Shown here: positions 12,485-25,440 of the stretch, piece after piece | Numbering within the stretch: position 1 is the first letter of the stretch | Layout: every line of letters begins with the position of its first letter | Assembly (NCBI GenBank): GCA_002633005.1 | Contig: NMRA01000043.1 | Span: 899,588-963,587, forward strand | Direction: 5' to 3' | Source: Phoronis australis | Taxonomy: Eukaryota > Phoronida > Phoronidae | DNA length: 64,000 nt | Program-made: the position numbers and the translations under genes | Notes under the pieces: generated by a model | Database searches by the model: none | Seen by the model: only the letters and a program-made list of their open reading frames with translations | What the model was told of the DNA's origin: nothing

Positions 12485-13499
12485 AACAAAATTTTATTTT
12501 ATCAAACTTTTCAACAAGAATAAACAAGAAGAGAATTTCACTCAATTATTTAAAAACTTTTAATATAGTACCGCTGTCATCAACAAACGAAATTTTGAAC
12601 ATTTTTGGTAAATGCAGTAAGCATTTGAAAAATCGAAAAATGACAATTTTGGCCATTATTTACATTTTAATTTCAGAAAACTTTACCATATCCTGGAACC
12701 AGCATGTAGGCGTGTCCATCAACAAACATCACATAAACTGCAGTCATTTTTCACTAATGCATTAAAAAGACAAGTGTCAGCTCATAGACATCCTGTGACA
12801 ACACCAATAACTTGGTGACTGTGTAAATATAATCAACACCTGATGCTTGAGTGGTCCACTTAACAGAGGTCCACTATAAAATGGATCTTGATGCAAATAC
12901 CACAATTAAGTAACCAGTCAGAAAAGTAAATGACTGGAGGTCAGTCTCAAAATGTATCAAATGAATAGTTCAACAGATTTTAGCAAATTAATCTTTTGTG
13001 CAAAAGTGTCTTCAGCCACGAAATATGCGATCACACTAAAGTTAAACTTTCCAATCCAGATGCAAATCATAAATCAGATTACACATCTACAAGTTATAGT
13101 GATGTCACGGGGTAACATTGCACAATGCATTTAAAAATCCAAAGCAGCACTGAATTCACCGAAAATAGTATACTACCTCAGTGGCGCGGCTGCTATTCTC
13201 TCCCCTGATTGCGAGATAAACTTCAAACGAAACAGCCCCCGACCCATATTTCGAGTTGCGTATTTGTTTTAGAAATGTCCCTCAAAACAAGCTTGTTATA
13301 TGTGAAACATAAGAACTGATTTAAGATATGGGGCAAGCTGACAAGGTTTCTCTGAGAAACATGTCGGCAAGCGATGCAAGTTCTTACATTGTCTCCATCG
13401 ATTTCTACATGGGGGTTGGCAACTGTCAGTTTTTGCCCTTTTGTTACGCTATATCAATGTATATTTCAAACAAGAACTTTGTACAAGACGTATGTACAA

Positions 13500-14225
13500 T
13501 GAAGACATAGGCATCTCACTAATAGATGCCTAACTGCCAAATTTATGGAAATCCATTGACGACATTTTACGATACAGACGTAAACATAAAAAACTAAAAT
13601 TGCCACTAGGGAGCACACCGGTAGCCTGAAGTCGTCATCCTCTGTTGTCAACTTCATATAAGTATACCAGCAAAATTCGATAAAGAACATGTAGAGCATT
13701 TAGGAGATACAGTCATAAGCACAAAAACAAACAAAGCTGCCACTAGGAGGCGCTATAGTAGTCCAAATCATCGGAAAATCATCGCCAACAGCCCTCTTCA
13801 CAGTAAGAACATATATGCCAATTTTCGAAATCATTCCTTGAGCAGTTTGGTTGATAGAATGGTGGACACCAAAAAACAAGACTTGAAAACAGTAAAAATA
13901 GCCACTAGGTGGCGCAAAGTACATCGAACCCGTCGGAAAATGGGAGGATGGCATCTCACTAATAGATGCCTAACTGCCAAATTTTATGACAATCCGTTGA
14001 GGACCTCCGAGGATCCAGAGATAAGCGTCAAAAACTAAAATTGCCACTAGGGGGCACATCGGTATTCGGAGAGGTCCGAAATTTGTTGTCGTTTGTCGTC
14101 AGCTTCATAGGAACATATCTGCCAAATCTCATCAAGAACCTGTGAGGGGTTTAGGAGATACAGCTGCAGACGCCGGACGCCCAGACAGAGATGACGGTAA
14201 TATGTGACCACATATAAAAAGTCAA
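13500..14225 (+). repeat. Modular CTCF-like repeat block
   Basis: CTCF-core-like motifs stand at about 13602, 13738, 13902 and 14041, all on the plus strand and 136-164 bp apart. The phrase 'ttaggagatacag' recurs. A truncated terminal stem (ACCACATATAAAAAG) closes the block near 14220. It is the same three-module order as in 1-970. Confidence 0.9.
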
Positions 14226-14879
14226 TGAATAAGTAACACCCCATTAAAAAATCCTCAGTTTCTCACTGTAACTGTTGCGTTTCTTTGCCGTTTTTTGGTT
14301 GTGATCTACCCTAGTTTGACAGATGCCGCATGATATTGTTAGCATCACAATCGGCCGCGTCACGAAAAAATTTTATTACCATAAGAATTCAGGTTAATGC
14401 CCAAGCTCATGCCACCTTCAATCCCCTACTTTCGAAAATTAAGACACCATCTCCGGTGCCTCTCTCCTCAATTTCCAGGCTTGCCAATTTCAGTGTCCAG
14501 GGCGTTAACCCAAATGTGTAGTGTAGAACAGTTGCTAGTTCTCCTCTCAAGTGCCTCTCACAGCGCATTACACATATAGAACATGAACATTCTCCAAGAA
14601 AATTATTGGAGCAATGAACCAGAGGTTAACTACCATAAAGTCAATACATCTGGGCACTGTGATTGACATCAAGTGTAGTTGGAACTCATTACACTGTCTC
14701 TGACATGCGGAACTGTGCTTACTGGCCAAACAATACAATTACATACCAATTTCCTCCAGCTAGGGTAACCATGAACATTGTGGTCACCATCCAGCAGCCT
14801 ACTTCAAGCAGTAAAAAACAGTACAGTAAAATTTCTTCAATATAGGATACAATATAATGAAATTTCTCCAAGTATGTCA

Positions 14880-16071
14880 GTTTGTCATAAAATTTGTTTG
14901 CTTTTTATTTATTTCTTGTTCACACTACACATCGCAATTCTTATCGAATCAATGCGAAATTTAACCACAACATGTGTTTCGTGAATGGCTCGAAGCCTTA
15001 CAAGATGGCGCTGTGGCCGCCATTTTTTCTTCTTTTGTTTGCGAAGCCATAGCTCCACTATTTCTAATCGGATTTTTCTGATTTTTCTTTCTGTGGATAG
15101 ATCATTCCAAAGGGTTGTTGCTAATGTCTCATTTGTTTTTCTCTTAGTATTCTCGAGTTAGTCAAGATTTTCCGGTAATGGTCTCCAAATAAATGAGTTT
15201 TTGTGCTACATCTTCAGCATCCCTTGACAGATCTGTATGAAATTTGGTACGTGGATAGCTCTTTCAAGCACTATCAGCACTGTGAAATTCATTTCTTGTT
15301 ACAACTTGCCATTCTTGTGATATTTGAGATTTACTGCTTAAGTGACTTCTCTTTTTTATTTTTTAACATTTATTGCAATAATAACAAACTACTGCTCTTT
15401 TGTTGACTAGCTATAGCTGCACATTGTTAAGCTATCATACATGCGCTAGAAATTGCAGTTTTCATCTGATGGACTTGAAATTTATGTACAGCGTTTACAC
15501 AGTCAATAGCCAGAGGACTGTTGTTCTTGGGCGAAATCAGACACAAGGTGGCGCTTTGACAGACCTTTTCAAATTATGTTCTCTACGCAATCCATTGACC
15601 GAAACTTCAAATTTGGTACATAAATAGATCTCCTTACGGGCTTTTCAATACACGTTACTGTAATAAGCATCGAGGTCATGATTGTTTATGTTCTTGGCTT
15701 CTCCGTCAATCTTGCCATTAATTTTTTTAATTTCTTTCACCAAGTGTTGCTTTTCAGACCGCTTTCGTTTTTAGTGAAGTAGCTCAAAATAATGGCATTA
15801 TCAGCCTTAAGTTTGTTACCATAACAACCATCAGGAAATCTTTAAGAAGCATGTTTGACATCTTTCAAAAATGAAAAAATGACCAATTATGGCAATTCTT
15901 TTTCTGAAGTTGGTGAGACTTTACCATATGTTGCCAGGCAACCAAACTGGAGAGCCTTTACCATATGTTACAAGGCAACCAAACTGGTGAGACTTTACCA
16001 TATGTTGCCATGCAACCAAACTGGGGTTTTTTGAAAAACATTTGTGACATCTCAACTGCAAAAAGATGCAA
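14880..16071. repeat. Dispersed ~1.2-kb repeat, copy 1
   Basis: Starts at GTTTGTCATAAAATTTGTTT and ends at TGACATCTCAACTGCAAAA. It matches 20672-22571 in the same orientation with moderate divergence; both share CAAGATGG..GTGGC..CCATTTTT and 'atagatcattccaa' phrases. No coding frame. It contains a 37-bp repeat present three times here and once in the other copy. Confidence 0.8.
15911..16021. repeat. 37-bp x 3 tandem repeat
   Basis: Units at 15911, 15948 and 15985, core TTTACCATATGTTGCC and GCAACCAAACTGG. The homologous site at about 22485-22530 has a single unit, so this is a local amplification after the copies separated. Confidence 0.9.
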
Positions 16072-16137
16072 GTGATGATAATAGATAATGATCAGGTGAC
16101 TAGAAAATATTAAGACATAAGCACTGCAAATACCAAC

Positions 16138-16250
16138 CGTCTGTACTTAGGCCGGGGCATGAAGCAAACTTGGCAACATCGATAATTTTTACAGCAAATT
16201 GTTGATTGCTCTGCTTGTGAACACATCGTCGCACCACACTGAATGGGCCC
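16138..16250 (-). CDS. CASK: CASK exon 2 (P-loop and ATP lysine, residues 20-58)
   Basis: 113 nt, entry phase 2, exit phase 1. It reads [20 protein letters not shown] (residues 21-40), then the Lys41 region and [14 protein letters not shown]. This carries the glycine-rich loop and the ATP-anchoring lysine of the kinase N-lobe. The acceptor is TTTTCAG|GGGCCC. The donor reads GACG|GTTGGT, poor at positions +3 to +6 compared with the GTAAGT donors of the other exons. The next GT, five bases on, is better placed but would create TGA on joining to exon 3, so the weak donor is the only frame-consistent choice seen. Confidence 0.93.
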
Positions 16251-17484
16251 CTGAAAATAGGCACGTTAGTACAGACTGAGTTAACGGACAATACGGGTAA
16301 TGACAATAATGACTGCATCTTCAGCAACTTGACAATTATTACTGTAAACTTGGGGCCCGTTCCAAGAAAACTGACTCTGCTAAGTAGTAAGTCAATTTTC
16401 AGATCAAACTAAATTTGCCCTAATTCCATCTCACAACATGACCTCAAGTTTAACTTGAGTTTCTGACTCAAGTTTTACTAGCTTGCTGGATTTGGAAGTT
16501 AAAAGTTTGGAGGTTGAGGCAAATATTAAACTTAAGTCAAAACTGAGCTTAAATCAGTTTCTTGGAACAGGCTCCAGGTCTCAACATCCATGTTTTTGAT
16601 TTCTGTGTTAATGACACCAGTTAATGCACGCAGTATTGTTAAATAGCAATTTAATAATTTAACAGTGATCACAAAGACATTTGTTACTAAACAACCCGTT
16701 TTGCTATATTACAGTGAATTTCTTTGCAATTGCTTTGATTCTAATTTTTCTATTTTTTGAGCTGTCAAATTATTGTTGTTAAAGACACATCCTGACTAAG
16801 GCGGGACATACTGCTCTGCAGAAGCTTAGTATTACATGGCGCTTTGTAAATAAGAGCAAAAAAGGACTAGAATTGAGTATTATGCAAAGCTTAGGAAAAT
16901 CTTGTTTCTTTGTCAAAAGGACTTCTCAACAACTTACAAAATAGTTTTTATCTGACTGTTACCCTTGGAAACTAGTGACAGTGCATGGCACAGTTGGCGC
17001 AAAATTGCTGAAACTCAGCTAATATACTGTTCTGTATAAGTTGTTCCACTGTATTGGCCTAGAAAACTTACCAGAATTTTAAAGCAAAAACGTCAGGTGC
17101 CAAGAAGTAAACTTGAGAGATTTCCTAGTTGTAATATTACTCAGAAATTGCTTTCTGCTTATGTTCTGATTTGGGATACTTAAGGTTGGTGTAAGTGGGT
17201 ACATATTTGCTATGTATAGCATCACTTTGCATGTAAACCAGACCCGACTGTCTGGCAAAATGAACATTCTCTAATGTTATCATAGTCAAGTTCTCAACAT
17301 CATTGGAGATTTAGAAAATACTGTTGACCATGGACATTTAAAAAATTATCTGGTGAAGTGTGAATGGACTTGACAAAGGTTCACAATTAACTTAACACAG
17401 ACAATTTATTTAAACTTCTTTAAAAGAAAGGGTGACTACTTCAGTGAATACACTGATTTTCAAGTGATTTGTGAGCTACACATA

Positions 17485-18294
17485 GTGTACCTAATTATCG
17501 GACGGAACCTAAATATCGGACATTTCATAGAATCTTACTTGACGCATAATCTGAGAATTAAATGACACCAATTTTTGTTCCGTTGTAATGCATTCAATGT
17601 CCGACACCGTCTCGTTTTTTTACAGCGTTGCCTCGTTTTGATTTCACCGAGAGAGGGTGCAATTTAGACCCCCAAGTCGGCCTAAAATGGACGATCGCAT
17701 AAATCGGTTATAAAAGTTGAAAATAAAATCTTTTTCTACAATGACACTATCTCATTGAACTGACAATATGTCACTGTTCCATTTTTTCGTTTGTTTTTAA
17801 ACTCAAGTCAAACCCCGACCGCGCACGTGCGGGTGTCATCTCAAGAAGCCTAAGTGATACTATAAACTGCAGTGAGTTTGCACGTGCTTTAGTCGTCTGC
17901 ACTAATTCATCGAAACGACTTGGCGCCGTCATCAGATTTCATTTTATGGATAATTTTGTTGCGAATGGACCTGGGTTCTAGCAGCATATATGTCAAAACA
18001 CTCGAGCTGAAATTTGGCGACAAGGTGCCCGCGGCCATTACATGGTTAGTCAGTTTTCCGCGGTGTGGCGTATGGAGAAACATGGTGTCCGATATTTAGG
18101 TTCTCCGAAGGTTTGGTTGTTGTGTTCTTTGAAGATCAGTCGGAAAATATATGTGGCTTTCAGTGACAAGATATAGTAACAGAACAATTCCGTGAAGGTA
18201 AATCTTTATTTCAGCAAAGAATTTACAACAATCCGTAATATTTTCAATTAAATATAATGCAAAATGTGCCAAAACGTCCGATGATTAGGTCACT
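17485..18294. mobile_element. Non-autonomous element with nested inverted repeats (810 bp)
   Basis: The left end GTGTACCTAATTATCGGACG pairs with the right end CGTCCGATGATTAGGTCAC. A second, inner pair is ACCTAAATATCGGACAT (left, from about 17507) and GTGTCCGATATTTAGGT (right, about 18087). No coding frame was seen. The interior is CpG-rich compared with its surroundings. The superfamily is not assigned. Confidence 0.8.
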
Positions 18295-18686
18295 TGACTG
18301 TAAAAAGAACAACTGATAGTCAGTTGGTTTAGACCATTACCACACAGACTGATTCGCACCACATATGCTGAGATGGCATGGAACAGAAAGATAAGTCTTA
18401 ACATCAGGGCAACAAGAATTAGGCACCAGATTGAACTCACTCTGACACACAGAGATTCATTAACTAGTTACACGCTCCAATGACAACAAGCCAGGCAAAA
18501 CTTGTAGATTTGATGATTCCTTAAATGCTACCAGTGAGCCAATACATGCTATTAGATCAAACAGCTCTAAGTCAAACAAGTTTTAGAAGACTAATGCGTG
18601 ATGTTGTTTTCCAATAAAAATTGTTGAATCTTATCTATTCCATTATTAGTTGAGCTTTTCAGTCAACAAGCACCCTTGTTCAAAAC

Positions 18687-19976
18687 TACCGTATTCACCC
18701 TAATGAGCGCCCATGCCCCTATGAGCGCCCCCCACACGCGTTTTCAGACTACGCTAAAACAAGCGCTCAATCCATGAATGCTGTGTAGATGCCAAAAATG
18801 CCTTACCTACAGTTCTAAAATTCTACAGTAACATCTCCAATTTATCAATAAGATCCGACAGTCCTAAAGGGATTGTATTATATCTTTCTCGTACAGATCT
18901 TATCCCTCAACAGGAATCCAAATCTCTTTGTACACGTGACAACTGCAAATCGAAGACTAATAAAAACTTGACCTTTGTTCAGTTAAAAGCACGTGGCTAG
19001 GAAGCACGCGCTACATTCAAGAATTTGTCATCCAAGATTAGTCTTCGGGAACTGTCTACTCATGAATGGGAAACATAGCATCGGCAAGAAAAAAATATTG
19101 CCATTTATTTTCGAAAGTTTCTAATACCGTAAAAAACGTTTGCGTTATTTTTAAGGGGGAGTTATTAAATTAGTCGTAATTGGTGTTTTTAAAGTCAAAA
19201 TGACTCATTGATAGTGAACAATTCCACACCCTTACACCCCCCGAGTCTCCCGAAAAATAATTGTTAGACTGTCATGCATCCAGTCACCCGGCGACTCAAT
19301 GACATCGGCCTTACAGAGACAGTTCTCCGTTTTTTAGCAGATGATATCAACAAGTGCTAAATAAAACAAGTTCTGCTTTACTTCTTGTGTTAATTTCCCT
19401 AGTTACAATGCACACCTAGATCTTTACATCGCTTTTATTCTGGAAAATGAACTCTGATGACACGTACACGCTTGCTCACTCACACAATACGCAGACAACT
19501 TCAAAACAAACAACATGTGTGTTCGTCCAGAGATTTTTCTCGTGTTGCGGAGTACAATCCAGCACAGATTTGGACTAAATATGCAGTTAATCCCGACTTC
19601 ACAGGAACTTAAAAATCTCAGGGACACTATTTTGAAAACTTAAGAAGGACTTCAGGTAATTTGTTGAGGCGAAACTATATTTTTAGTCAAGAATTCAAGT
19701 TGACCTATTAGCAGCAACGCATTAGTCGGCAGGTTGTTGCACTTGGATTTTCTGAAAAATGCTCATAACTTAACAACACAGTTTGATAGCAATGCACTGC
19801 AATTTTGTAAAAACTGTCATACAGGTTACAGGTGCGTACCTTTGATGCATTCTAGTCTATGATTTCACCTGATTCGGAGACCGGGTTTCAACCACTTTTG
19901 GGTTATAATAAGCACCCCTCCTTCCGGAGGCGAACTTTTCTAAGCGCCCTGGGCACTTATTAGGGCAAATACGATA
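18687..19976. mobile_element. Non-autonomous TIR element, copy 2 (1290 bp, inverted)
   Basis: Begins TACCGTATTCACCCTAATGA and ends GGGCAAATACGATA. It is the reverse-orientation relative of 8292-9268. It includes an internal segment (about 19200-19420, with CAGTCACCCGGCGACTCAAT) that is also in copy 3 but missing in copy 1. Confidence 0.85.
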
Positions 19977-20671
19977 CCATGAGAACATTCATCTGTATCA
20001 GATATATGATTCAGCCTTCGGCACACGGAAAATTTCCAGGTCGACAACTTGGAACTCCATAACTACCAGAACAAAATTTGAAATTTCAAATAAAAACCAG
20101 GAATTCCAGCTCAAAAATTAGTTCTCAAAATCACCCATAGAAATACTGTTTCTAAACTTTCATTGAGTTCGCTGTCTTTATTTTTCTTAAAAAATAGAAG
20201 CAACTGGTTTTTTATGTTTCAAAAACACAGATCCATAGTGAGGCCCATATCTCAGTTGTACATTCACATCCACTGAGCAAACATAAATGACCTGCAGAGA
20301 GTGTGTTCAATAGTTAGATACTCATTATTTTGTGAAGCAAACTGATTCTAAAAATCTAGGACGCCTGTAAAGTGACTATTTTCAAAATATGGATAAATAA
20401 ACACACACTGTCAATATAGCCAGTTTGGCAACAATGATGAGTGTATGGCATTATGTAGTCATTATATCACAAAATGGCTATTGGTCTGGCATAGTATGCA
20501 AATCCCCAGAGTCTAGGTTATTTCCAGGCAATTTTGATCAATAAAGCAGTGTTTACTAGTCACTCAATAACCATGACATAATATTATCTGTAATTGGCTT
20601 CATACCAACACAAAGCTATAACTTCTAAACAAAGGTAAAGTAATGTCACTGGTTTTAATACAAGTTGGTTG

Positions 20672-22571
20672 GTTTGTCATAAAATTTGTTTGTTTCTTGT
20701 TCCCACACTTCGCAATTCTTATCGCATCAACACCATACTTACAAAAATGTGTTTCGTGAATAGCTCAAAGCCTATTTTTTTGTTGAACTCTGATACAAGA
20801 TGGTGTTGTGGCGGCCATTTTTCCTTTTTTCATTTGTGGAGCCATAGCTCCGCTATTTCTGGTCAGATTTTTCTGATTTTTCTTTCTGTGAATAGATCAT
20901 TCCAAGGCCTATCGCAAATGTCTCATTTGTTATTCTTTTACCAGTCTTGAGTTATTTGAGATTTTCTGAGGATTGGTCTCCAAATAATTAAGTTTTCTTG
21001 CCGTATCTTCAGCATCCCTTGAAAGATCTGTCTGATCTGGTAGGTGGATAGATCTTATTCAAGCGCTATCCATATTGTGAAATCCGTTTCTCGTGATATT
21101 CAAGATTTACTGCCCAGAAGACTGCTCTTTTGTTGACTAGTTAATTATAGCTGCACTGCGTTAGGCTATCATATTATGTTGTGCTAGAGATTGCAGTTTT
21201 CGTCGGAAATTTACGTACTATGTTTTCCTAGTCAATAGGACTGTCGTTCTTGGGCAAAATCGGATCAAAGGTGGCGCTGTGATAGCCATATTTCCAATTA
21301 TGTTAGCTCCGCGATCCTTTGACTTACGTCCTAACGGGCTATAGTGTAATGAGCATCTGGATCATGATTGTTTATGTTCTTGGTTTCGTCGTCGATTTTA
21401 CCTTTAAATTTTTAATTTTTTCACCAGACCGCTTTCATTTTTTACTGAAGATAAGTAGCACAAAATTATCAGTCTTACGTTCTATACTATATCTACCAAC
21501 AGGAAATCATTAAGAAGCATGTTTGAAATCTGAAAAATGAAAAATGACTGATTAGGCCAGTCTTAAAAAATATCTTAGTTTGCCCTTACCCGACCCTATT
21601 TTCAGCATCTGGGTAGTTAAGTAGGCAAAACAATTTAATAACTTCATACATCAGTTCTGCCATCATGCCAAAGGATATTCAAATTGTTTTATACTTACCA
21701 CCAAGGGCACCAAGTGATCATAATATCAAACCTAGGTAAAGAGTTAATAGTATAATCTTTTATTCCATAATTCAACCAATATCATCAATAACAAATGCTT
21801 TGTTTTACTTTAGTTTCTCTCTACAATGGCAACACATAATTTCGTAACTAAGTATTTTTCACTTTTTGATGGAGTGCAAACAGGCAACACAACTCTAAAA
21901 CATAAAAGCATGTCCTTTGAACATTCAACACCACATTGAGCAGATTTCTGGGCGCCCAATGTTATTGGCATAGTATGCCAACTCCATGGGGCAGCAGAAC
22001 CCCGAGTTTCTGGGCCTTCTGTAGACAAAAGTATCAGCAGTGCCCACCAAAATGTATACAAACTTCAGGGGTTCCAATGATAGCATGGTTTCTATTGTCT
22101 CCTTCAAATCTATTTGGAACAGCTTTTTTAGTGCAGCAACACAAAGGTTGCACGATCACGTTGCAGTTCGGTGCTCAACTCTGTCCATTTTCTAACTACG
22201 GAACCTGGCTCAAAAAAATATTTCCTACCAGCTCATTTAGAACTTTTGCTATTTTGTTGAAGGATTTTTCCCTGTTTTTTGTAACGAAACAACAAAGTCA
22301 CCAGTAAGGACTTTTTCCTGAGCTGTGTCATCAATCAAGAAAAAATTGAAATTGATTACAGCACTTTACGTAGAGTAATAAATAATAAAGTCAGAGCAAT
22401 TTTGTCCATAAAATTTTCTGAGTCCGCGAGATTTTAGTGGGTTGGTTGGGTAAGGGCCTAATGACAATTCTTTTTCTGAAACTGGAGAAGACTTTACAGT
22501 ATGTTGCCATGTAACTAAGCTGTGTTTTGTTTGTTAAACATTTGTGACATCTCAACTGCAAAAAGATGCAA
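20672..22571. repeat. Dispersed repeat, copy 2, split by an insertion
   Basis: Homologous to 14880-16071 along 20672-21554 and again along 22459-22571. The 904 bp between are an inserted element. Confidence 0.75.
21555..22458. mobile_element. 904-bp insertion with GGCC termini and TA duplication
   Basis: Interrupts the dispersed repeat exactly between two TA dinucleotides (21553-21554 and 22459-22460). The ends are inverted: GGCC..CCCTTACCCGACC on the left; the right end's complement is GGCCCTTACCCAACC. The left copy is split by about 24 extra bases after GGCC. TA duplication recalls Tc1/mariner-like elements. Several open frames of 60-123 codons around 21810-22307 have no recognised product. 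Confidence 0.7.
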
Positions 22572-22689
22572 TGAACCTTGATATCCAACATGCAAACTTG
22601 GGCCATGACATCAACAGTGAGAGCTATGAAATGCAATTTTGACCAAGAGTATATCCCTTAAAGACCCTACACAACGGCCAAATGACTTT

Positions 22690-25440
22690 TGAACATGTTA
22701 AATATCTGTATCATTGATCGACACAAACGTATCATCCCTCCCTTTACTCCTGGCATTAGCTAATTACGCCAATTACTATCGTACGACCCCATCATGAACC
22801 CCATTTAGCGCCGAAAAAAAACTTTAGGTGGCGCTCGTTCTAATCGACGCAAATGACGTCATCGTTGGTACCCAAGACGTATCGAACAGTCCGTTGCCAC
22901 AGGAAGCTTACCTCACGATGTCTGATGCATATTTCAAGTCACAGATTTTCAAAATTACAACTGTTAGAGACAACCAAGCTCAAATATTATACGACATTTA
23001 TCTCGACACTTCCACGTGCATGTAATATCCTACAACTCACTGTCCCTTGATAGTTTAGCGTCGCCGAAGACAGTAGCACGTTCTCGGTGGGGACCACTTA
23101 CTCAGTCTAACATCAAATGCTTATTCACAAAGACGTCGGGGTTTAACGAACAGATTTAACGAACAGGGTCCCTGCGTGCATTGGGGGACAGGTGTGCAAT
23201 GAATGGAGATTTGTCGGACCCAAGGCGACATCCTGGCGGAATGCATGTACCGGAGAATTAATTTGTTTGTAGTCGCTCCGTGATAATTACGGGATTATNT
23301 TTTACTGAGACACAGCCCTATACCTAGGCTACCGGAGCTAACTGTTTGTCCAGGACGAGATGAGTGTGTACCTGAGCTATGAACCTGAATTTTTTTATCA
23401 AAATATTTCGTGACAAGATAAGAAAAGCTATCGAGTCGATCTAGTCAGAGACTATAGTGCATGTGTTGTCTGTAATCTATGACCTACTTTACTCCAGGAG
23501 TCCCACCAGTTGTGACCTACTTTTCATTTGGCGAAATTTAGCAGACGACAGAATAAAAATATCGCTGAATCTTCACTGATTTTATTCGAAAGGTCATGAA
23601 ATCTATGGAATCGTACAGATAATTGGACTTTAAGGTACATATCCAGCTTTACATGAACATATCATATCAGTGGCCTTGTCATTTGTCAGGTGAAGGTAGC
23701 CCCGAGGCCGAGGGGTTCTTCGGATTTTCTCTGGCTCCTCGAGCACTTATTTTTTTCATCGTCACCTTTACAAATTCCCATATCATGAGCGTACGATTCA
23801 CTGTTGAAAAGCATCGCATCTTGTCTCTGTCGACGCGTTTTCAAATAGTGCAAAAACACTCACCGATTCCACCAGGAACGTCGTTTAGCGACAGTGTATT
23901 TGCCTCTGACAGCTCGTTCGAATGTTGGGTATCACATGACTTTTCGCATAGGGGCGGAGCTTGCGATAGGTCAATTGTCACGGAACTCACTACGGACCAT
24001 CATTTGAAGACAAAGGCATTTTACACAAGGCATACGAAACTTAACCTGTAACCGACGCAGCTAGCTGCACGCCGATTAGTGAGACCTGCAGGAAAATCTA
24101 AGCGCGATTGAGGTGGAAACAAAATATTGAACAAAAAGGACAAAGTTAGCGCTGCGAATAGGTTGTCATATTTAAACTATTGTTCGATTTGAGACCAATT
24201 GCACAAGGCATTTTATACTTTGAAGTCAGGGAAATACGCCGTTCCCGTCATAGCACAACCCATCGACATGCTGACTGCACACTTTTTTCAGTGCGTGCCT
24301 CCAAAGTGTACCCAAAGCCCTATTGCCTGACGTTCACGTGCGAGGTTTGTAAGTACACCCTTTCCCGATGTTAGATTTCAAAGAATGTGCCACAAGACTC
24401 AAGTTGAATCAGCGCTCATCTTATGGTCACGTGCATTCGAGTATATGCAACACCCAAGCACTTAATCGAGCCAAGCCAGTGCAATATTTTATTTAGAACG
24501 GCCGCCGTACTCTTTTGATGTGCGACTTGGGGGGTGTGCACCTCTACGTTCTCACCCCTGGAGTACGTGATACATTAGCTGCAACATGTGAGTGACAGAT
24601 GACTCATATATATGTTGCGCGTGCTGTCCCAGAAAAGAGGGCTTGAGAATTTGTTGTCGACTTACTTTTATTCTGATGCAAGACAAGTTGTGACCGTCGT
24701 TTGGCAAGTAACAGCCAAGGGTTGTCATCTTTACGTTTGTTTTTTGCGACAAAAACGAGACGTAGGCTACATTCACCCACACCGTTAATTGACGACATTT
24801 GTGAGCCCCGATCGTATAAAATGGTACCGACCATGTCGCGGTCATTTATTGCCGAGGATATTGTTAGTGGATAAACAAGACATCTTACAGGAAAAATAAG
24901 TATTTTTTCCACCACAGAGTTCGGTAAGTTTGAACGTTGTCAGATTCAGTACGAAACGTAGCTGTTGTAGGACCTTTTACATGGGTGCAAATACTTCGAA
25001 AATTGGTTCGTCGTGGTTCGTGAGTGAATCGATGGCAGACCCTATCCGAGATCTACGCCGCTGTTCGGTTCGAAGGGTGCTTTGCCTGACACCATTGTTT
25101 TGCTAAGTAATATTGCATTATCAGTCGACATTGATGCCTAACGTCGGTGATGTTTCTAATTGGTGACGTTCCTTGAGCAAACTACTTTGTTTTTTACTGT
25201 CCCAGCAGCCGATCAGGTGCTCACTACAGGTTGTGGTTAGCGCGGTAATGTGTAGCTCGCTCTCAACGATGATGTCAATTGGCCAGTCTACTGTGATTCG
25301 TCGAGAGAATAAAAGGGGTTTCTGATGGGGGCACATAATATGGGGGGCACAAAATGCGTAGTAATTAGTTAGTGGTTGTGTGGAATAAAACGAAACAAAG
25401 ATATGTTGCACAAAAGTACATATCTAAAAGGCAGTTGGCT
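22690..25440. other. Low-repeat, CpG-richer stretch, no gene recognised
   Basis: Unlike the surrounding intron this stretch has many CpGs, a palindromic CRE (TGACGTCA at about 22854), a GC box (GGGGCGGAGC at about 23951) and a CACGTG (about 24428). It contains a 142-codon open frame (23623-24051, plus, TTG start) with no domain I recognise, and others of 90-100 codons on the minus strand. Splice signals do not build a convincing gene. It could be a nested promoter, an unrecognised gene or an inserted element. An N sits at 23299. Confidence 0.3.

Larger units (their letters stand above)
10516..16137 (-). other. CASK intron between exons 2 and 3
   Basis: 5622 bp. Contents: an inverted-repeat element (11168-11675), a 58-bp minisatellite (12195-12484), a modular-repeat block (13500-14225), and one copy of a dispersed ~1.2-kb repeat (14880-16071). 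No additional exon was seen. Confidence 0.7.
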
